Counted from the first letter of the stretch, positions 35,764-44,863 are shown. The stretch: DNA of 64,000 nucleotides from Glaciibacter superstes DSM 21135 (GCF_000421145.1 NZ_ATWH01000008.1:1-64000); one strand, 5' to 3'. The notes: generated from the letters alone by a model not told the origin. Made by a program: numbers and translations.

Positions 35764-36696
35764 TCACCCGACCGGTACGCGAATGGCCGCGAGTTCCTCC
35801 AGCTGGTTCCAGACTCGTGTGGCGAGATCTCCTTCAGGGGCGGCCGTTCTGACGAGCGCATCGCGCCGCGTCGGCTGCCCGCGCAAGGCACCCGTCGGCC
35901 CGTAGTACTCGCCGCCCTGCGCGTCTGGGTCGGTCAGCCCTCGCACAGCCGACCAGGCCGCGGTGTCCTTACCCTGCGCCCACGGTGTGTACGGATTGCG
36001 CTGGTACGGCGTAGCCGCATCGCGGATGCCGGCCCGCGACGGCGTCTTCGCATCCACACCGACGCCGGGAATGGTCACGATCGATGCGACCGGCAGTTCC
36101 GCCGCTCTCAGCCGCCGGTCGAGTTCGAACGCGTAGATCTCGTTCGCGGTCTTGGCGTGCGTGTAGGCGGCAATCGACATCCGAGGGGTGCGCATGAGGT
36201 CGTCAACCTCGAAGGCGAAGCGACGCACGAAGCCGGTCGAGGTGTGCACGATCCGCGCACTCGTGCCGTGTTCTCGACCAGTCTCCCCGAGCGTGGGCAG
36301 GATGCCGGCGACAAGAGCGAAGTTCGAGGCGACGTGGCTGCCCATCATCAGCGGCAGACCGTCAGCGGTGGTCTCGCCCCGACGCATCGTCACCATACCT
36401 CCATTGAGCAGGATGCCGTCGAGCCGCGGCAGCGCGGCGAGCTCCTCCGCGGCGCGAGCAACCGAGGTCAGAGAAGTGAGATCAATCACTACCGCGCTGA
36501 GGGAAGCACCAGGAACCTGCTCCCGAATAGCCTCCTTCGCGACCTCGAGCTTGGCCGCGTTGCGAGAGGCCAGCACGACGTGCGCACCAGCACCAGCCAG
36601 CTGTTCTGCAGCAAAATAACCGATGCCGGCGGTTGCACCGGTCACCGCGACTGTGCGGCCGGTCTGGTCAGGAAGTTGGTCTGGATCCCAGGTCAC
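35764..36696 (-). CDS. SDR-family oxidoreductase (retinol dehydrogenase/WWOX-like)
   Basis: A 310-residue atypically long SDR. TVAVTGATAGIGYFAAEQLA is the cofactor motif, LDGILLNGGMV stands in the NNAG position and YTHAKTANEIYA holds the Tyr and Lys; the catalytic Ser is in VHTSTGFVR. The GTG start at 36696 is fixed by GAAGGAG five bases upstream. It is divergent from a TetR-family gene, and its promoter overlaps the two CGGAT-N5-ATCCG operators, so that regulator very likely represses it. Substrate unknown. Confidence 0.9.
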   Translation of the reverse strand: MTWDPDQLPDQTGRTVAVTGATAGIGYFAAEQLAGAGAHVVLASRNAAKLEVAKEAIREQVPGASLSAVVIDLTSLTSVARAAEELAALPRLDGILLNGGMVTMRRGETTADGLPLMMGSHVASNFALVAGILPTLGETGREHGTSARIVHTSTGFVRRFAFEVDDLMRTPRMSIAAYTHAKTANEIYAFELDRRLRAAELPVASIVTIPGVGVDAKTPSRAGIRDAATPYQRNPYTPWAQGKDTAAWSAVRGLTDPDAQGGEYYGPTGALRGQPTRRDALVRTAAPEGDLATRVWNQLEELAAIRVPVG

Positions 36697-36711
36697 GCGA
36701 GCTCCTTCGTT

Positions 36712-36766
36712 AAGCGGATTAGTTATCCGTTTGAGCGTAGCATTAAACGGATACTTCATCCGCTTT
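36712..36766. promoter_or_regulatory. Two TetR operators between divergent SDR and TetR genes
   Basis: AAGCGGATTAGTTATCCGTT begins at 36712 and the second site runs AAACGGAT (36745-36752), five bases, ATCCGCTTT (36758-36766). Both share the inverted core CGGAT-N5-ATCCG, with dyad centres 33 bp apart. A TATACT box (36772-36777) for the TetR gene follows directly. Confidence 0.78.
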
Positions 36767-36783
36767 GTGGCTATACTCGAAGC

Positions 36784-37320
36784 ATGATGGCCATCCGCTC
36801 CGACGCTGCACGCAGCAGGGAACGCATCCTCACCGCCGCGCGCGAACAAGACTCCAGCACGCTGCGACTCAACGACCTCGCTCGTGAAACGGGCCTCGGC
36901 GTCGGCACTGTCTACCGCCACTTCCCCACCGTGCACGCCCTCGTCGAGGCGCTCGCGTACGACACCCTCATCCGGATGCGCGACCTGAGTCGCGAGGCAG
37001 CGGCCGAACCCGACGCGGAGGTCGCCCTCGCGTCGTTTCTCCGATCGGCGCTTGACCTTCAGTTGGCAGATGGAGGCCTGCAGGCGGTGCTCCTCTCCCC
37101 CGACGACGAAACCGACGACGTGCGCGAGACTAAGCGTGAGATCTTCGCCACCTTCACCGCCGTGCTCGAACGTGCCCGTTCCGACGGGGCCGTGCGCGCA
37201 GATCTCACCGTCGAGCAACTGGAACACCTCATCTGCGGCATCGAGCACGCGGTGCGGCTGGGTTCTCCCGCCGATAGCGAACCGTTCCTGCAGATCATGC
37301 TCGCCGGCATCCGCCCCTGA
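36784..37320 (+). CDS. TetR-family transcriptional regulator
   Basis: A 178-residue repressor: SDAARSRERILTAAREQ, then LNDLARETGLGVGTVYRHFP and HALVEALAYD form the DNA-binding domain, and the C-terminal part resembles the SbtR-type ligand domain. The ATG at 36784 is preceded by TATACT with six bases between and no ribosome-binding site, so it is probably leaderless; an ATG one codon later is possible. It should control the divergent SDR and itself through the two CGGAT operators. Confidence 0.92.
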   Translation: MMAIRSDAARSRERILTAAREQDSSTLRLNDLARETGLGVGTVYRHFPTVHALVEALAYDTLIRMRDLSREAAAEPDAEVALASFLRSALDLQLADGGLQAVLLSPDDETDDVRETKREIFATFTAVLERARSDGAVRADLTVEQLEHLICGIEHAVRLGSPADSEPFLQIMLAGIRP

Positions 37321-37404
37321 CCCATTGCGCAGCGGCGGCGATGCCGTGAGACTGGCGAAGGGGCAGGCGTGCACACGGCCCCGACCGACAGCAAGGAGCA
37401 CCGC

Positions 37405-38373
37405 ATGGCCGAGCAGTCCCGCGAACGAGTCGGCGTCTACATCGACTTCGACAACATCGTCATCTCCCGCTACAACCAGCTGCACGGCAAGGGGGCATGG
37501 GCGAAGGACCGCGTACGCGGCCACGATTCATCGAACCCCCAGGCCGATCAGGGCGTCACCGCCCGCATCAATCAGGCCACCATCGACGTCAGCGCAATCC
37601 TCGACTATGCATCCTCATTCGGATCCATCGTCATCAGCCGCGCCTACGCCGACTGGTCCGCCGCCGTCAACGCCCGCTACCAGAAGCAGCTCAATGACCG
37701 TGCAGTCGACCTGACCCAGCTGTTTCCGACGGTTCTGTCCCTGAAAAATGGCGCAGACATCCGTCTCGCCGTCGACGTCGTCGAAGACGTCTTCCGCCTC
37801 GACGACCTCACCCACATCGTGATCGTCGCCGGCGACTCCGACTACATTCCGCTCGCCCAGCGCTGCAAACGCCTCGGCCGTTACGTGGTGGGCATCGGCG
37901 TCTCCGGCGCAACCAGCAGCTCCCTCGCCGCCGCCTGCGACGAGTTCGCCGACTACGACAGCCTCCCGGGCATCGCCAGCGCCGCGGTCAGCACGCCCCC
38001 CGATGACGACGAGCCGACTGCCCGATCCACCAGGCGCCGAGCGACCAAGAAAACGGATGCGCCGGCGCAGGAATCAGAACAGGTCGCCGCCGAGCCCGCC
38101 ACCGAAGCCTCCGCGGCACCGAGGGTCGGGCCGCGTGCGCAGAAGGCGGCGACATCGCTGCTCACCCGCGCCATGGAGTTGCTCGCCAAGAATGACCTCG
38201 AATGGCAGCACGCCTCGGTCGTGAAGTCGCAGATGCGGCGCATGGATCCGTCGTTCCAGGAACGCACTCTCGGCTACAGTCAGTTCTCCGACTTTCTGAC
38301 GTCACGCGACAAGGTCATCGAGCTCGACCAGGAGAGCCCATCGAACCAGCTGCAGGTTCGGTTGCGGGTATAG
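37405..38373 (+). CDS. NYN-domain ribonuclease-like protein with C-terminal OST-HTH/LOTUS domain
   Basis: A 322-residue protein. The N-terminal NYN (PIN-like) domain shows VGVYIDFDNIVISRYN, then GADIRLAVDVVEDVF and HIVIVAGDSDYIPLAQRCKR, supplying the acidic nuclease residues. After an Ala/Thr/Pro/Glu-rich linker (about 195-245), residues 250-320 (LLTRAMELLAKNDLEWQHAS, FQERTLGYSQFSDFLTSRDK) form an OST-HTH/LOTUS RNA-binding domain. This matches the bacterial LabA/limkain-like group, thought to act on structured RNA. AAGGAG precedes the ATG. It is a single gene. Confidence 0.92.
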   Translation: MAEQSRERVGVYIDFDNIVISRYNQLHGKGAWAKDRVRGHDSSNPQADQGVTARINQATIDVSAILDYASSFGSIVISRAYADWSAAVNARYQKQLNDRAVDLTQLFPTVLSLKNGADIRLAVDVVEDVFRLDDLTHIVIVAGDSDYIPLAQRCKRLGRYVVGIGVSGATSSSLAAACDEFADYDSLPGIASAAVSTPPDDDEPTARSTRRRATKKTDAPAQESEQVAAEPATEASAAPRVGPRAQKAATSLLTRAMELLAKNDLEWQHASVVKSQMRRMDPSFQERTLGYSQFSDFLTSRDKVIELDQESPSNQLQVRLRV

Positions 38374-38399
38374 CCGGCGCGGCACTGGCTCTGCACCAA

Positions 38400-38469
38400 A
38401 GTAGGAAGACCGTGCTCTCGAGCCTCAATCTGTCCTACGTACAGCGCGCTGCAGCCAATTCTTCCTACT
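38400..38469. repeat. Inverted repeat between convergent genes
   Basis: AGTAGGAAGA (38400-38409) and TCTTCCTACT (38460-38469) are perfect 10-bp arms around 50 bases that contain CCTACGTA. A related CCTACGTAGGAGAAG occurs at 38548-38562. The 255-bp gap between the NYN and HhH-GPD genes is otherwise empty. Confidence 0.6.
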
Positions 38470-38628
38470 CTCGGAAGTGGCGGCTGGATGTGTAAACGAC
38501 GCCGACGGCATCCGTTGTCGGGTTCCCGGTGAACGGATGCTGCGCGCCTACGTAGGAGAAGCGTGTTTCAGCGCGCTGGTTCGTCCTCGTTTCGCGCACT
38601 CGGGCGCGATCCGTCCTCTGTAGCGCAG

Positions 38629-39222
38629 CTAGTTCTTCGTCTTCGCGGCGGCTTTGGCCGCGCGCTTGGTCTCGCGCACGCGCGTGAGGGAGTCTGGATC
38701 TACGATGTCGGCGACCGACCGATGGCTGCCCTGCTCGCCGTATGCACCAGCGGACTCACGCCATCCGTCGCCCGTGAACCCGTACTGCTTGCCCAGCAGC
38801 GCCACGAAGATCTTCGCCTTCTGCTCACCGTAACCCGGCAGCGCTTTGAGTCGCTTGACGACCTCTGCCCCGTCTGGTGCGGCCCCGTCTGGTTGGTCCT
38901 TGGTCCAGATCGCGGAGGCGTCGCCGTCCCAGTCGTCGACGACCGCCTGGCAGAGCGACTGCACCCTGCCTGCCATGCTGCCCGGATACCGGTGCACAGC
39001 CGGCGGCGTGCGGAAGAGGTCCGCGAAACTGTCGGTGTCCTGGCCGGCGATTGTCTTGGGGTCGAGGGATCCGAGCCGCTCCTTGATCTTCAGCGGCCCA
39101 GCGAAGGCAGTCTCCATGGGCACCTGCTGGTCGAGGAGCATGCCGATCAGCAGAGCCAGCGGATCCTCGGAGAGCAGCGCATCGGCTGCGGCGTCATCGG
39201 TGATGTGCAGTGTCCCAGTCAT
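38629..39222 (-). CDS. HhH-GPD-type base-excision DNA repair protein
   Basis: A 197-residue protein of the small actinobacterial HhH-GPD glycosylase-like family. The helix-hairpin-helix is VKRLKALPGYGEQKAKIFVA, and DPLALLIGMLLDQQVPMETA fits the N-terminal helices of the fold. It lacks the four-Cys iron-sulfur cluster of EndoIII/MutY. The C-terminal ETKRAAKAAAKTKN tail is basic and may help in DNA contact. The damaged base recognised is unknown. It converges with the NYN gene. Confidence 0.9.
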   Translation of the reverse strand: MTGTLHITDDAAADALLSEDPLALLIGMLLDQQVPMETAFAGPLKIKERLGSLDPKTIAGQDTDSFADLFRTPPAVHRYPGSMAGRVQSLCQAVVDDWDGDASAIWTKDQPDGAAPDGAEVVKRLKALPGYGEQKAKIFVALLGKQYGFTGDGWRESAGAYGEQGSHRSVADIVDPDSLTRVRETKRAAKAAAKTKN

Positions 39223-39259
39223 GCGCCCATTCTCCCAGCGAATCGGCGATCGCCAACAG

Positions 39260-39319
39260 GTGAGGGGTCAAGATTCCCTAGTCCGCGACGCCCTGCACTA
39301 GGAGAAGTCGTCCTCTCAC
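39260..39319. repeat. GTGAGGGG hairpin (copy 1)
   Basis: A 60-bp imperfect palindrome: left arm GTGAGGGGTCAAGATTCCCT plus AGT, right arm ACTAGGAGAAGTCGTCCTCT plus CAC, with 17 of 23 positions paired. It lies beyond the stop of the cytosine deaminase gene and upstream of the HhH-GPD gene. It shares its stem with 49044-49103. A transcription-terminator role is plausible. Confidence 0.75.
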
Positions 39320-39337
39320 GCAGGGCGCGGGCGTCGG

Positions 39338-39820
39338 CTACACCCCGATGTCTTCGTTCCAGAGTGCGGGTTCTGCCGTGATGAATTCCGCCATCAACTG
39401 TCTGCACTCTGCGTCATCGACCACAACGACCTCGACTCCGCGCTGGCGAAGGTAGTCTTCGCCGCCATAGAAGTTGGCGTTCTCGCCGATCACCACACGC
39501 GGGATCTTATAGAGCAGGATGGCCCCGGTGCACATGTCGCACGGCGACAATGTTGTGACCATCGTCGCCCGCGCATAGACGCTTGCGGGCAGCCGCCCCG
39601 CGTTCTCGAGGCAGTTCGTCTCACCGTGGTGAATCGCGCTGCCTTCCTGAATTCTTCGGTTGCGACCAGTGGCGACGACCTTGCCGTCGACGATCAACGC
39701 GGCGCCGATCGGGATGCCTCCCTCGCTACGCCCGATGCGTGCCTCGCCCAGTGCAATACTCACCTGTTCCGCATCGGTGAGGTGTGTGATCTCGGCTCGG
39801 TTGGTGTCACTGCCGCTCAT
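39338..39820 (-). CDS. Cytosine deaminase of the fungal (Fcy1-like) type
   Basis: A 160-residue zinc-dependent nucleoside-deaminase-fold enzyme. The zinc site is HHGETNCLENAGRL (His, catalytic Glu) and TTLSPCDMCTGAILLY (two Cys). Also GIPIGAAL, VVIGENANFYGGEDYL, VEVVVVDDAEC and the C-terminal WNEDIGV match yeast cytosine deaminase Fcy1 closely (recalled family sequence, not searched). It deaminates cytosine to uracil; it is unrelated to the amidohydrolase CodA. GGAG precedes the ATG. It is 51 bp downstream of a nucleoside-type ABC operon on the same strand and probably acts on what that system imports. Confidence 0.9.
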   Translation of the reverse strand: MSGSDTNRAEITHLTDAEQVSIALGEARIGRSEGGIPIGAALIVDGKVVATGRNRRIQEGSAIHHGETNCLENAGRLPASVYARATMVTTLSPCDMCTGAILLYKIPRVVIGENANFYGGEDYLRQRGVEVVVVDDAECRQLMAEFITAEPALWNEDIGV

Positions 39821-39871
39821 CGTGGCTCCGTTCGTGGATGGTGAGAAGTGAGTGGTAAAGGTGAGTGGTGA

Positions 39872-40771
39872 TCAGGCTCTGCGATAGGGCTTGAGGTATG
39901 ACCCTGGATACCGCACGCCACGGCCCCAGATGGCGAGCGCAGCGATCACGACGAGGTAGGGGAACGCGATCATGAGTTCGTTCGGTACGCCACTGAAGAG
40001 CGAAGTGATCGCCAGCTGAAGCTGCAGCGCATCTGTCACGGCGAACAGCAGTGCACCGCCGACCACCGGCCACACCTTCCAGCGCCCGAAGATCACGAGA
40101 GCTATGCAGATCCAGCCGCGCCCGCTGACGATGTCGATCGTAAAGGTGCCGAGCAGCGACAGCGTGAGAAACGACCCGCCGATCGCCATCATCGCCCCGC
40201 CCAGGATCAACGCCGCATAGCGGGTGCGGGCGACAGGGATGCCGGCGGCGTCTGCTGCCTCGGGGTTCTCGCCGACGGCCCGAAGCCGCAGTCCGAATCC
40301 GCTCGAGCGCAGCACCCACCACAGCGCGGGGGCGAGCACGAGGAAGGCCACATAGGTGAGCGGGTATTGCGAGAATATGCCCCCGCCGGCGAACAGCCTG
40401 TCGAATTTCGCCGTGATCGTCTGGGAACCGCTGCTGAACAGCAGCCGGTTGGCGAAATCACATGCCGCGACCAGCAGCAGGGTTATGCCGATACCGGCGA
40501 CGTGCTGGTTCACCCCGAGCGTCACTGTGAGCAACGCCATCAGGGCACCGGCGACGACGCCAGCCACAACAGCGGCGCCGAGGCCGAACCACGCCGACCC
40601 GCTCGTCGCCGCGGCGAAGAACCCGCAGAACGCTCCCGCGTACATCGTGCCCTCGATGCCGAGATTCATGATGCCCGCACGCTCGTTGATCACGGCACCG
40701 AGCGCCGCCCAGACCAGGGGTGTCGCGATGGTCAACATTGCAGCGAGCACCGCAAAGACGGGAAAGTCCAT
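39872..40771 (-). CDS. BMP-type ABC transporter permease (NupQ/YufQ-like)
   Basis: A 299-residue membrane protein with about eight or nine hydrophobic segments. TIATPLVWAALGAVINERAG then IMNLGIEGTMYAGAF is the signature of permeases in the BmpA/NupABC nucleoside importer group (branched-chain amino-acid permease superfamily), and GENPEAADAAGIPVARTRY is the conserved cytoplasmic loop. The start codon overlaps the preceding permease stop by one base. Confidence 0.92.
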   Translation of the reverse strand: MDFPVFAVLAAMLTIATPLVWAALGAVINERAGIMNLGIEGTMYAGAFCGFFAAATSGSAWFGLGAAVVAGVVAGALMALLTVTLGVNQHVAGIGITLLLVAACDFANRLLFSSGSQTITAKFDRLFAGGGIFSQYPLTYVAFLVLAPALWWVLRSSGFGLRLRAVGENPEAADAAGIPVARTRYAALILGGAMMAIGGSFLTLSLLGTFTIDIVSGRGWICIALVIFGRWKVWPVVGGALLFAVTDALQLQLAITSLFSGVPNELMIAFPYLVVIAALAIWGRGVRYPGSYLKPYRRA

Positions 40772-41889
40772 CAGCGATCACCCACAGTCGCCTGCGCATC
40801 CGTCGCCGTCGCTTGGCCATCGTGCTCTGGGGTACCGCGCCTGCGTCTGAACACCACACGGTAGCGACGCAGCGCAACCAGCGAGACCACCGCGAGCAGC
40901 AGCGTCGAGCTGACGATCGCGCCCATCTGAGTGGGCAGCTGCAGTGCGATCGAGGCGTTCTGCGCGCCGACGGCTATGGTGCCGAGCAGCAGCGCGACGA
41001 GCAGCACACCGCCTGCGGTGAGCGCACCAAGAGTGGCGACCACAATCCCGGTGTAGCCATAGCCGTTCGATATACCCGCAGTGAGCTGATGCTGGACGCC
41101 GAGCACCTGGCTCGCGCCACCTATGCCAGCGATACCGCCCGAGATGAGCGCGCACCTCCACTGCAGGCGAGCGACGGGAATACCGGAGAACTTCGCGGCG
41201 GCAGGTGCCTGCCCGGCCGCCCGCAACTTGAGCCCGAGCGGCGTGAACGACATCACAATCCAGGTGATCGCGACAAGGAGCAGAGCGATGATGAGCCCCC
41301 AGTGCGCGCGACCGCCCTCCGCGATCGCCGGCAATGTGTACCCGGCGCCATAGGCGTCGGAGTCGGGGAACCCGCTCTCGGAGTTGCGCCACGGCCCGTT
41401 GAGTAGTCCCTGCACGAGCAGCAGCGCCACCGGGTTCAGCAGCAGGGTCGTCACGACCTCGTCGATGCGAGCGTGCCGCTTGAGCCACGCGGGGATGAAC
41501 GCCCACACGGCACCGCCGACGAGGCCGGCGCCGATCGCCAGCGGAAGCGCCAGCACCGCCGGCAGACTCGGAAGATAGAGCCCCGGAATTGTTGCCGCAA
41601 CGGCACCGGCGAGGTACTGCCCCTCTGCACCGATATTGAAGTAACCCACCCTGAAGGCGATCGCGACGGCGAGGCCCGTGAAGATCAGCGGGGTGGATGC
41701 CAGCAGCACCTCCGAAAGACCGTTGACGGTGGTGAGCGGAGTCACCAAATAGCGCTGATAGGCCGCCACCGGGTTCGCACCGGCGAGGCGGATCGGCCCC
41801 GCCGTGAGCAGCAGGGTGATGACAACAGCCACGAGCACAGCAGCCGGAGCAAGCCAGCGTGATTCTCGGGCACGCAGCATGATTCTCAT
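40771..41889 (-). CDS. BMP-type ABC transporter permease (NupP/YufP-like)
   Basis: A 372-residue membrane protein with about ten hydrophobic segments. ASTPLIFTGLAVAIAFRVGY then FNIGAEGQYLAGAVAA is the family signature, with IDEVVTTLLLNPVALLLVQG and QAPAAAKFSGIPVARLQW as the conserved cytosolic parts. It overlaps the ATPase gene by four bases (ATGA). With the 39.9 kb permease it forms the channel of a nucleoside importer. Confidence 0.92.
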   Translation of the reverse strand: MRIMLRARESRWLAPAAVLVAVVITLLLTAGPIRLAGANPVAAYQRYLVTPLTTVNGLSEVLLASTPLIFTGLAVAIAFRVGYFNIGAEGQYLAGAVAATIPGLYLPSLPAVLALPLAIGAGLVGGAVWAFIPAWLKRHARIDEVVTTLLLNPVALLLVQGLLNGPWRNSESGFPDSDAYGAGYTLPAIAEGGRAHWGLIIALLLVAITWIVMSFTPLGLKLRAAGQAPAAAKFSGIPVARLQWRCALISGGIAGIGGASQVLGVQHQLTAGISNGYGYTGIVVATLGALTAGGVLLVALLLGTIAVGAQNASIALQLPTQMGAIVSSTLLLAVVSLVALRRYRVVFRRRRGTPEHDGQATATDAQATVGDR

Positions 41890-43631
41890 GCGTTCACCGC
41901 CGCATCGCTGTCATCAGCCGCACCGGTGTCGTGCCCCGTCATCAACAGGCCGAGGGCCTCTGGCGTCGCGTCGGCCGCAGGCAGTTCGCCGATGATGCGG
42001 CCCGAGAAGATCACGGCAATGCGATCGCAGATGCCGAGCAGCTCGTCGAGGTCTTCTGAGATCAGCAGAACGCCGGCACCCTCGTCACGGAGAGCACGCA
42101 GCTGCGAATAGACGTACTCGCACGCGCCGATGTCGAGCCCGCGCGTCGGCTGCGAGGCGACGAGTGCCTTCGGCCCCCGCGAGATAGCCCGCGCGAGCAG
42201 CACCTTCTGCATGTTGCCGCCCGAGAGAGAGCGGATCGGGTCCCCAGGCTGCGCACGGATGTCGAATCGCTCGATGAGCTTCTGCACGTGCTCACGCACA
42301 GCGCCCCGGTTGAGGAACGGCCCGATCCTGAATCGATCGAGGTCTTCGAGCACGAGATTCTGCCCCACGCTGAGGCCGGGAATCACGCTTCCCTTGCGGT
42401 CCTCTGTGAGCCGGCCGAAGCCGGCGCGGATGCGTGCGGCCGGGTCGAGTCCGCTGATCTCAGTCTGATCGACCATCACCGATCCGCGATCGGCAGTGAG
42501 GGTTCCGCAGAGCACATTCACCAGCTCGGTCTGACCGTTGCCTGAGACCCCGGCAATGCCGAGGATCTCACCGCGCCTGACTGAGAGGGTCACCGCGTCG
42601 AGCACGCGCGATCCGTCATTCCCGAGGGTGACGTCGGTGATCTGCAGCGCCGTGGCCTCCGAGATCGGTGACGTGGCCCGTGTGGCGCGCGACCGGTCCC
42701 GAATGGCCGCTGAAGGCAGTGCCGAGCCGCCCACAGAAACTGATGGGCCGTCGAGGTCGGCGGGGTCGAGACCGATGCTTGTGGCGAGCGCATCGGCGAG
42801 CGTCTCGTTCTCAGCGGATGCCACCGGTGCGGCAACGGATTCCGCTCCGACCATGAGCGCGGCGATGTCGCGCGGCTCGAGCCCCGCTGCGGGGCGTGAC
42901 GCGACGATGCGCCCGCGGCGCAGAATGCTGATGCGGTCGGCGATGCGGGTCACCTCGTGCAGCTTGTGAGAGATGAAGATCACACCCATGCCCGCCGAGG
43001 TGAGCCTACCGATCGAATCGAAGAGCTGCTCGACGTCTTGCGGCACAAGCACGGCCGTCGGTTCGTCGAGGATGAGCACGCGACAATCGTGAAAGAGTGC
43101 CTTAACGATCTCGACCCGCTGACGCTGTCCGACTGAGAGGTCTTCGACGATGGCATCCGGATCGATCGAGACGCCTATGCGTTCGGCTGCCGCGAGCACT
43201 TTCGCGCGCGCGGCAGCACGATTGATGCGACCGAGCCCGACACCGGCGAGCATCAGGTTCTCCGTCACCGTCATCGTGTCGACTAGTGAGAACTCCTGGG
43301 TGACCATGCCGATGCCGGCCTCCATGGCATCCGCCGGTGAGGAGATGCGTTTTACCCGGCCATCCACGCGGATCTCACCGCTGTCTGGTTGGCTGAGCCC
43401 GTAGAGGATGCGCGTGAGAGTTGATTTTCCCGCACCGTTTTCGCCGAGCAGGGCATGAACCTCGCCTGGAAGCACGGACAACGAGATCGCGTCGTTGGCA
43501 ACGAGAGCACCGAATGTCTTGGTGATGTCGACGAGTTCGGCGAGAGCAGAGCCCGGGGACGAGCGAGACGAATCGGGTGACGCCGCGGAGACGGAACTCG
43601 CCGCGCCCGCAGCGGATGGTGGTGCCGTCAC
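41886..43631 (-). CDS. ABC transporter ATPase with two nucleotide-binding domains (NupO/YufO-like)
   Basis: A 581-residue double ATPase like those of RbsA and the BmpA-type nucleoside importers. The first domain has HALLGENGAGKSTL (Walker A), LSVGQRQRVEIVKAL (signature) and RVLILDEPTAVL (Walker B). The second has a degenerate Walker A (GVSGNGQTEL) but LSGGNMQKVLLARA, as is usual for these proteins. A Ser/Ala-rich N-terminal extension of about 30 residues and a long linker with little similarity (about 265-325) are unusual. GTG start, one base from the upstream gene's stop. Confidence 0.93.
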   Translation of the reverse strand: MTAPPSAAGAASSVSAASPDSSRSSPGSALAELVDITKTFGALVANDAISLSVLPGEVHALLGENGAGKSTLTRILYGLSQPDSGEIRVDGRVKRISSPADAMEAGIGMVTQEFSLVDTMTVTENLMLAGVGLGRINRAAARAKVLAAAERIGVSIDPDAIVEDLSVGQRQRVEIVKALFHDCRVLILDEPTAVLVPQDVEQLFDSIGRLTSAGMGVIFISHKLHEVTRIADRISILRRGRIVASRPAAGLEPRDIAALMVGAESVAAPVASAENETLADALATSIGLDPADLDGPSVSVGGSALPSAAIRDRSRATRATSPISEATALQITDVTLGNDGSRVLDAVTLSVRRGEILGIAGVSGNGQTELVNVLCGTLTADRGSVMVDQTEISGLDPAARIRAGFGRLTEDRKGSVIPGLSVGQNLVLEDLDRFRIGPFLNRGAVREHVQKLIERFDIRAQPGDPIRSLSGGNMQKVLLARAISRGPKALVASQPTRGLDIGACEYVYSQLRALRDEGAGVLLISEDLDELLGICDRIAVIFSGRIIGELPAADATPEALGLLMTGHDTGAADDSDAAVNA

Positions 43632-43632
43632 G

Positions 43633-44709
43633 TTACTCGCCTACGGTGGTCGAACCGGCGGGGGCTTCTTCGTTGATCGGCGTTTCGAAGGTTCCGTCGT
43701 GGATCTCGGCCTGGCGCGCGTCGACCTGATCGATGAGCTCGGCCGGAATCTCGAATGCCGTTTCGGTGTTGATCGGTGCGAGCGAGCTTCCGCCGTTGAC
43801 CATGAACGAGTACTCTGCCAGGTTTGATGCCTCGAACTCACCGGCGACAACGGCCTCGACGATGGCCTCGACTGTGGGGCGCATGTTCCAGAGCAACGAC
43901 GAGACGACGTACTCAGGGGCTTGCTCCTGCTGGTCGACCATCATGCCGAACGCCGGAAGGCCGTGCTCTGCCGCTGCGGCGATCACGCCGTCGCGTTCAG
44001 CGAACAGCACATCGGCTCCGCCGGCGATTGCCGCTTCTGCTGCCTGCTTGGCGGTTGCCGGGTCGAAGAACGAGTTGATGAACGAGACGGTGACTGTTGC
44101 CTCTGGGTTGGTCTCGGCGACACCGGCGATGAAGCCGTTGACGATGCGGTTCACCTCCGGAATGGGCATGGCCCCGACGACACCGATCGTGTTCGACTGA
44201 GTGAGGCCCCCGGCGAGCATGCCCGCGAGGTAGGCGGGGTCCTGCATCCAGTTGTCGAACACACTGAAGTTCGGTGCCTGCTCCTCGCCGCCAGACCCGA
44301 AGGCAAAGGCGATTTCGGGGAACTCGCTCGCGACAGCGCGTACGGCATCTTCTGCGGCGAATGCGTCGCCAATGATGATGTCTGGTGCCTGATTCGACGC
44401 GATGTCGCGGAGGGCACGCTCCATTTCATCTGCGGTGTGCAGGTTGTCCGTGTATTCGTACTCGATGAGTCCGTCTTCTGCAGCGGACTCGAGCGCTGCG
44501 TGAATTGCGCCGTCCCACGGTTCTTCGAGCGGGGTCGCGAATGCGCCAAAGACGGAGGGAAGATCACTGCCGGATGCACCGGCATCCGGAGCTTCCGCAC
44601 CCGTGGCACCGCCGCAGCCGGCCAGCACGAGGGCAGCGGCGGATGCGAAGCCGATGGCCGTGAAAGCGCGCTTGAGATATCGGGGGGTGCGTGACGAGCG
44701 AGTGGTCAT
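43633..44709 (-). CDS. BMP-family (basic membrane protein) nucleoside-binding lipoprotein
   Basis: A 358-residue solute-binding protein of the BmpA/PnrA group, which bind purine or pyrimidine nucleosides. The signal LKRAFTAIGFASAAALVLAG then C gives a lipobox ending at Cys32. SVFGAFATPLEEPWDGAIHA, FDNWMQDPAYLAGMLAGGLT and GVVGAMPIPEVNRIVNGFIA are family segments. First gene of the operon with the double ATPase, two permeases and cytosine deaminase, divergent from a PucR-type regulator. Substrate may be cytosine, cytidine or a related compound (inferred). Confidence 0.93.
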   Translation of the reverse strand: MTTRSSRTPRYLKRAFTAIGFASAAALVLAGCGGATGAEAPDAGASGSDLPSVFGAFATPLEEPWDGAIHAALESAAEDGLIEYEYTDNLHTADEMERALRDIASNQAPDIIIGDAFAAEDAVRAVASEFPEIAFAFGSGGEEQAPNFSVFDNWMQDPAYLAGMLAGGLTQSNTIGVVGAMPIPEVNRIVNGFIAGVAETNPEATVTVSFINSFFDPATAKQAAEAAIAGGADVLFAERDGVIAAAAEHGLPAFGMMVDQQEQAPEYVVSSLLWNMRPTVEAIVEAVVAGEFEASNLAEYSFMVNGGSSLAPINTETAFEIPAELIDQVDARQAEIHDGTFETPINEEAPAGSTTVGE

Positions 44710-44863
44710 GAGTGCCTTCTCTCGGTGCGTGCTGTGGCAGTTGCGGCGCGACGGTGCGTCTAACTGAGACTAGGGGCGGGCGACGGCCAACCGATAGAGA
44801 CAATATGTCATTTCTCAGCCGTAAACACTTGACAGAGTATCCATACGCTGCCACGGTGACGGA

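Noticed and set aside
35764-37524. Very long minus-strand open frame (586 codons) spanning the SDR, the operators and the whole TetR gene
   Set aside because: Only the part from 36696 downstream encodes recognisable protein; the rest is antisense to the TetR gene and crosses its operators. High GC keeps the frame open.
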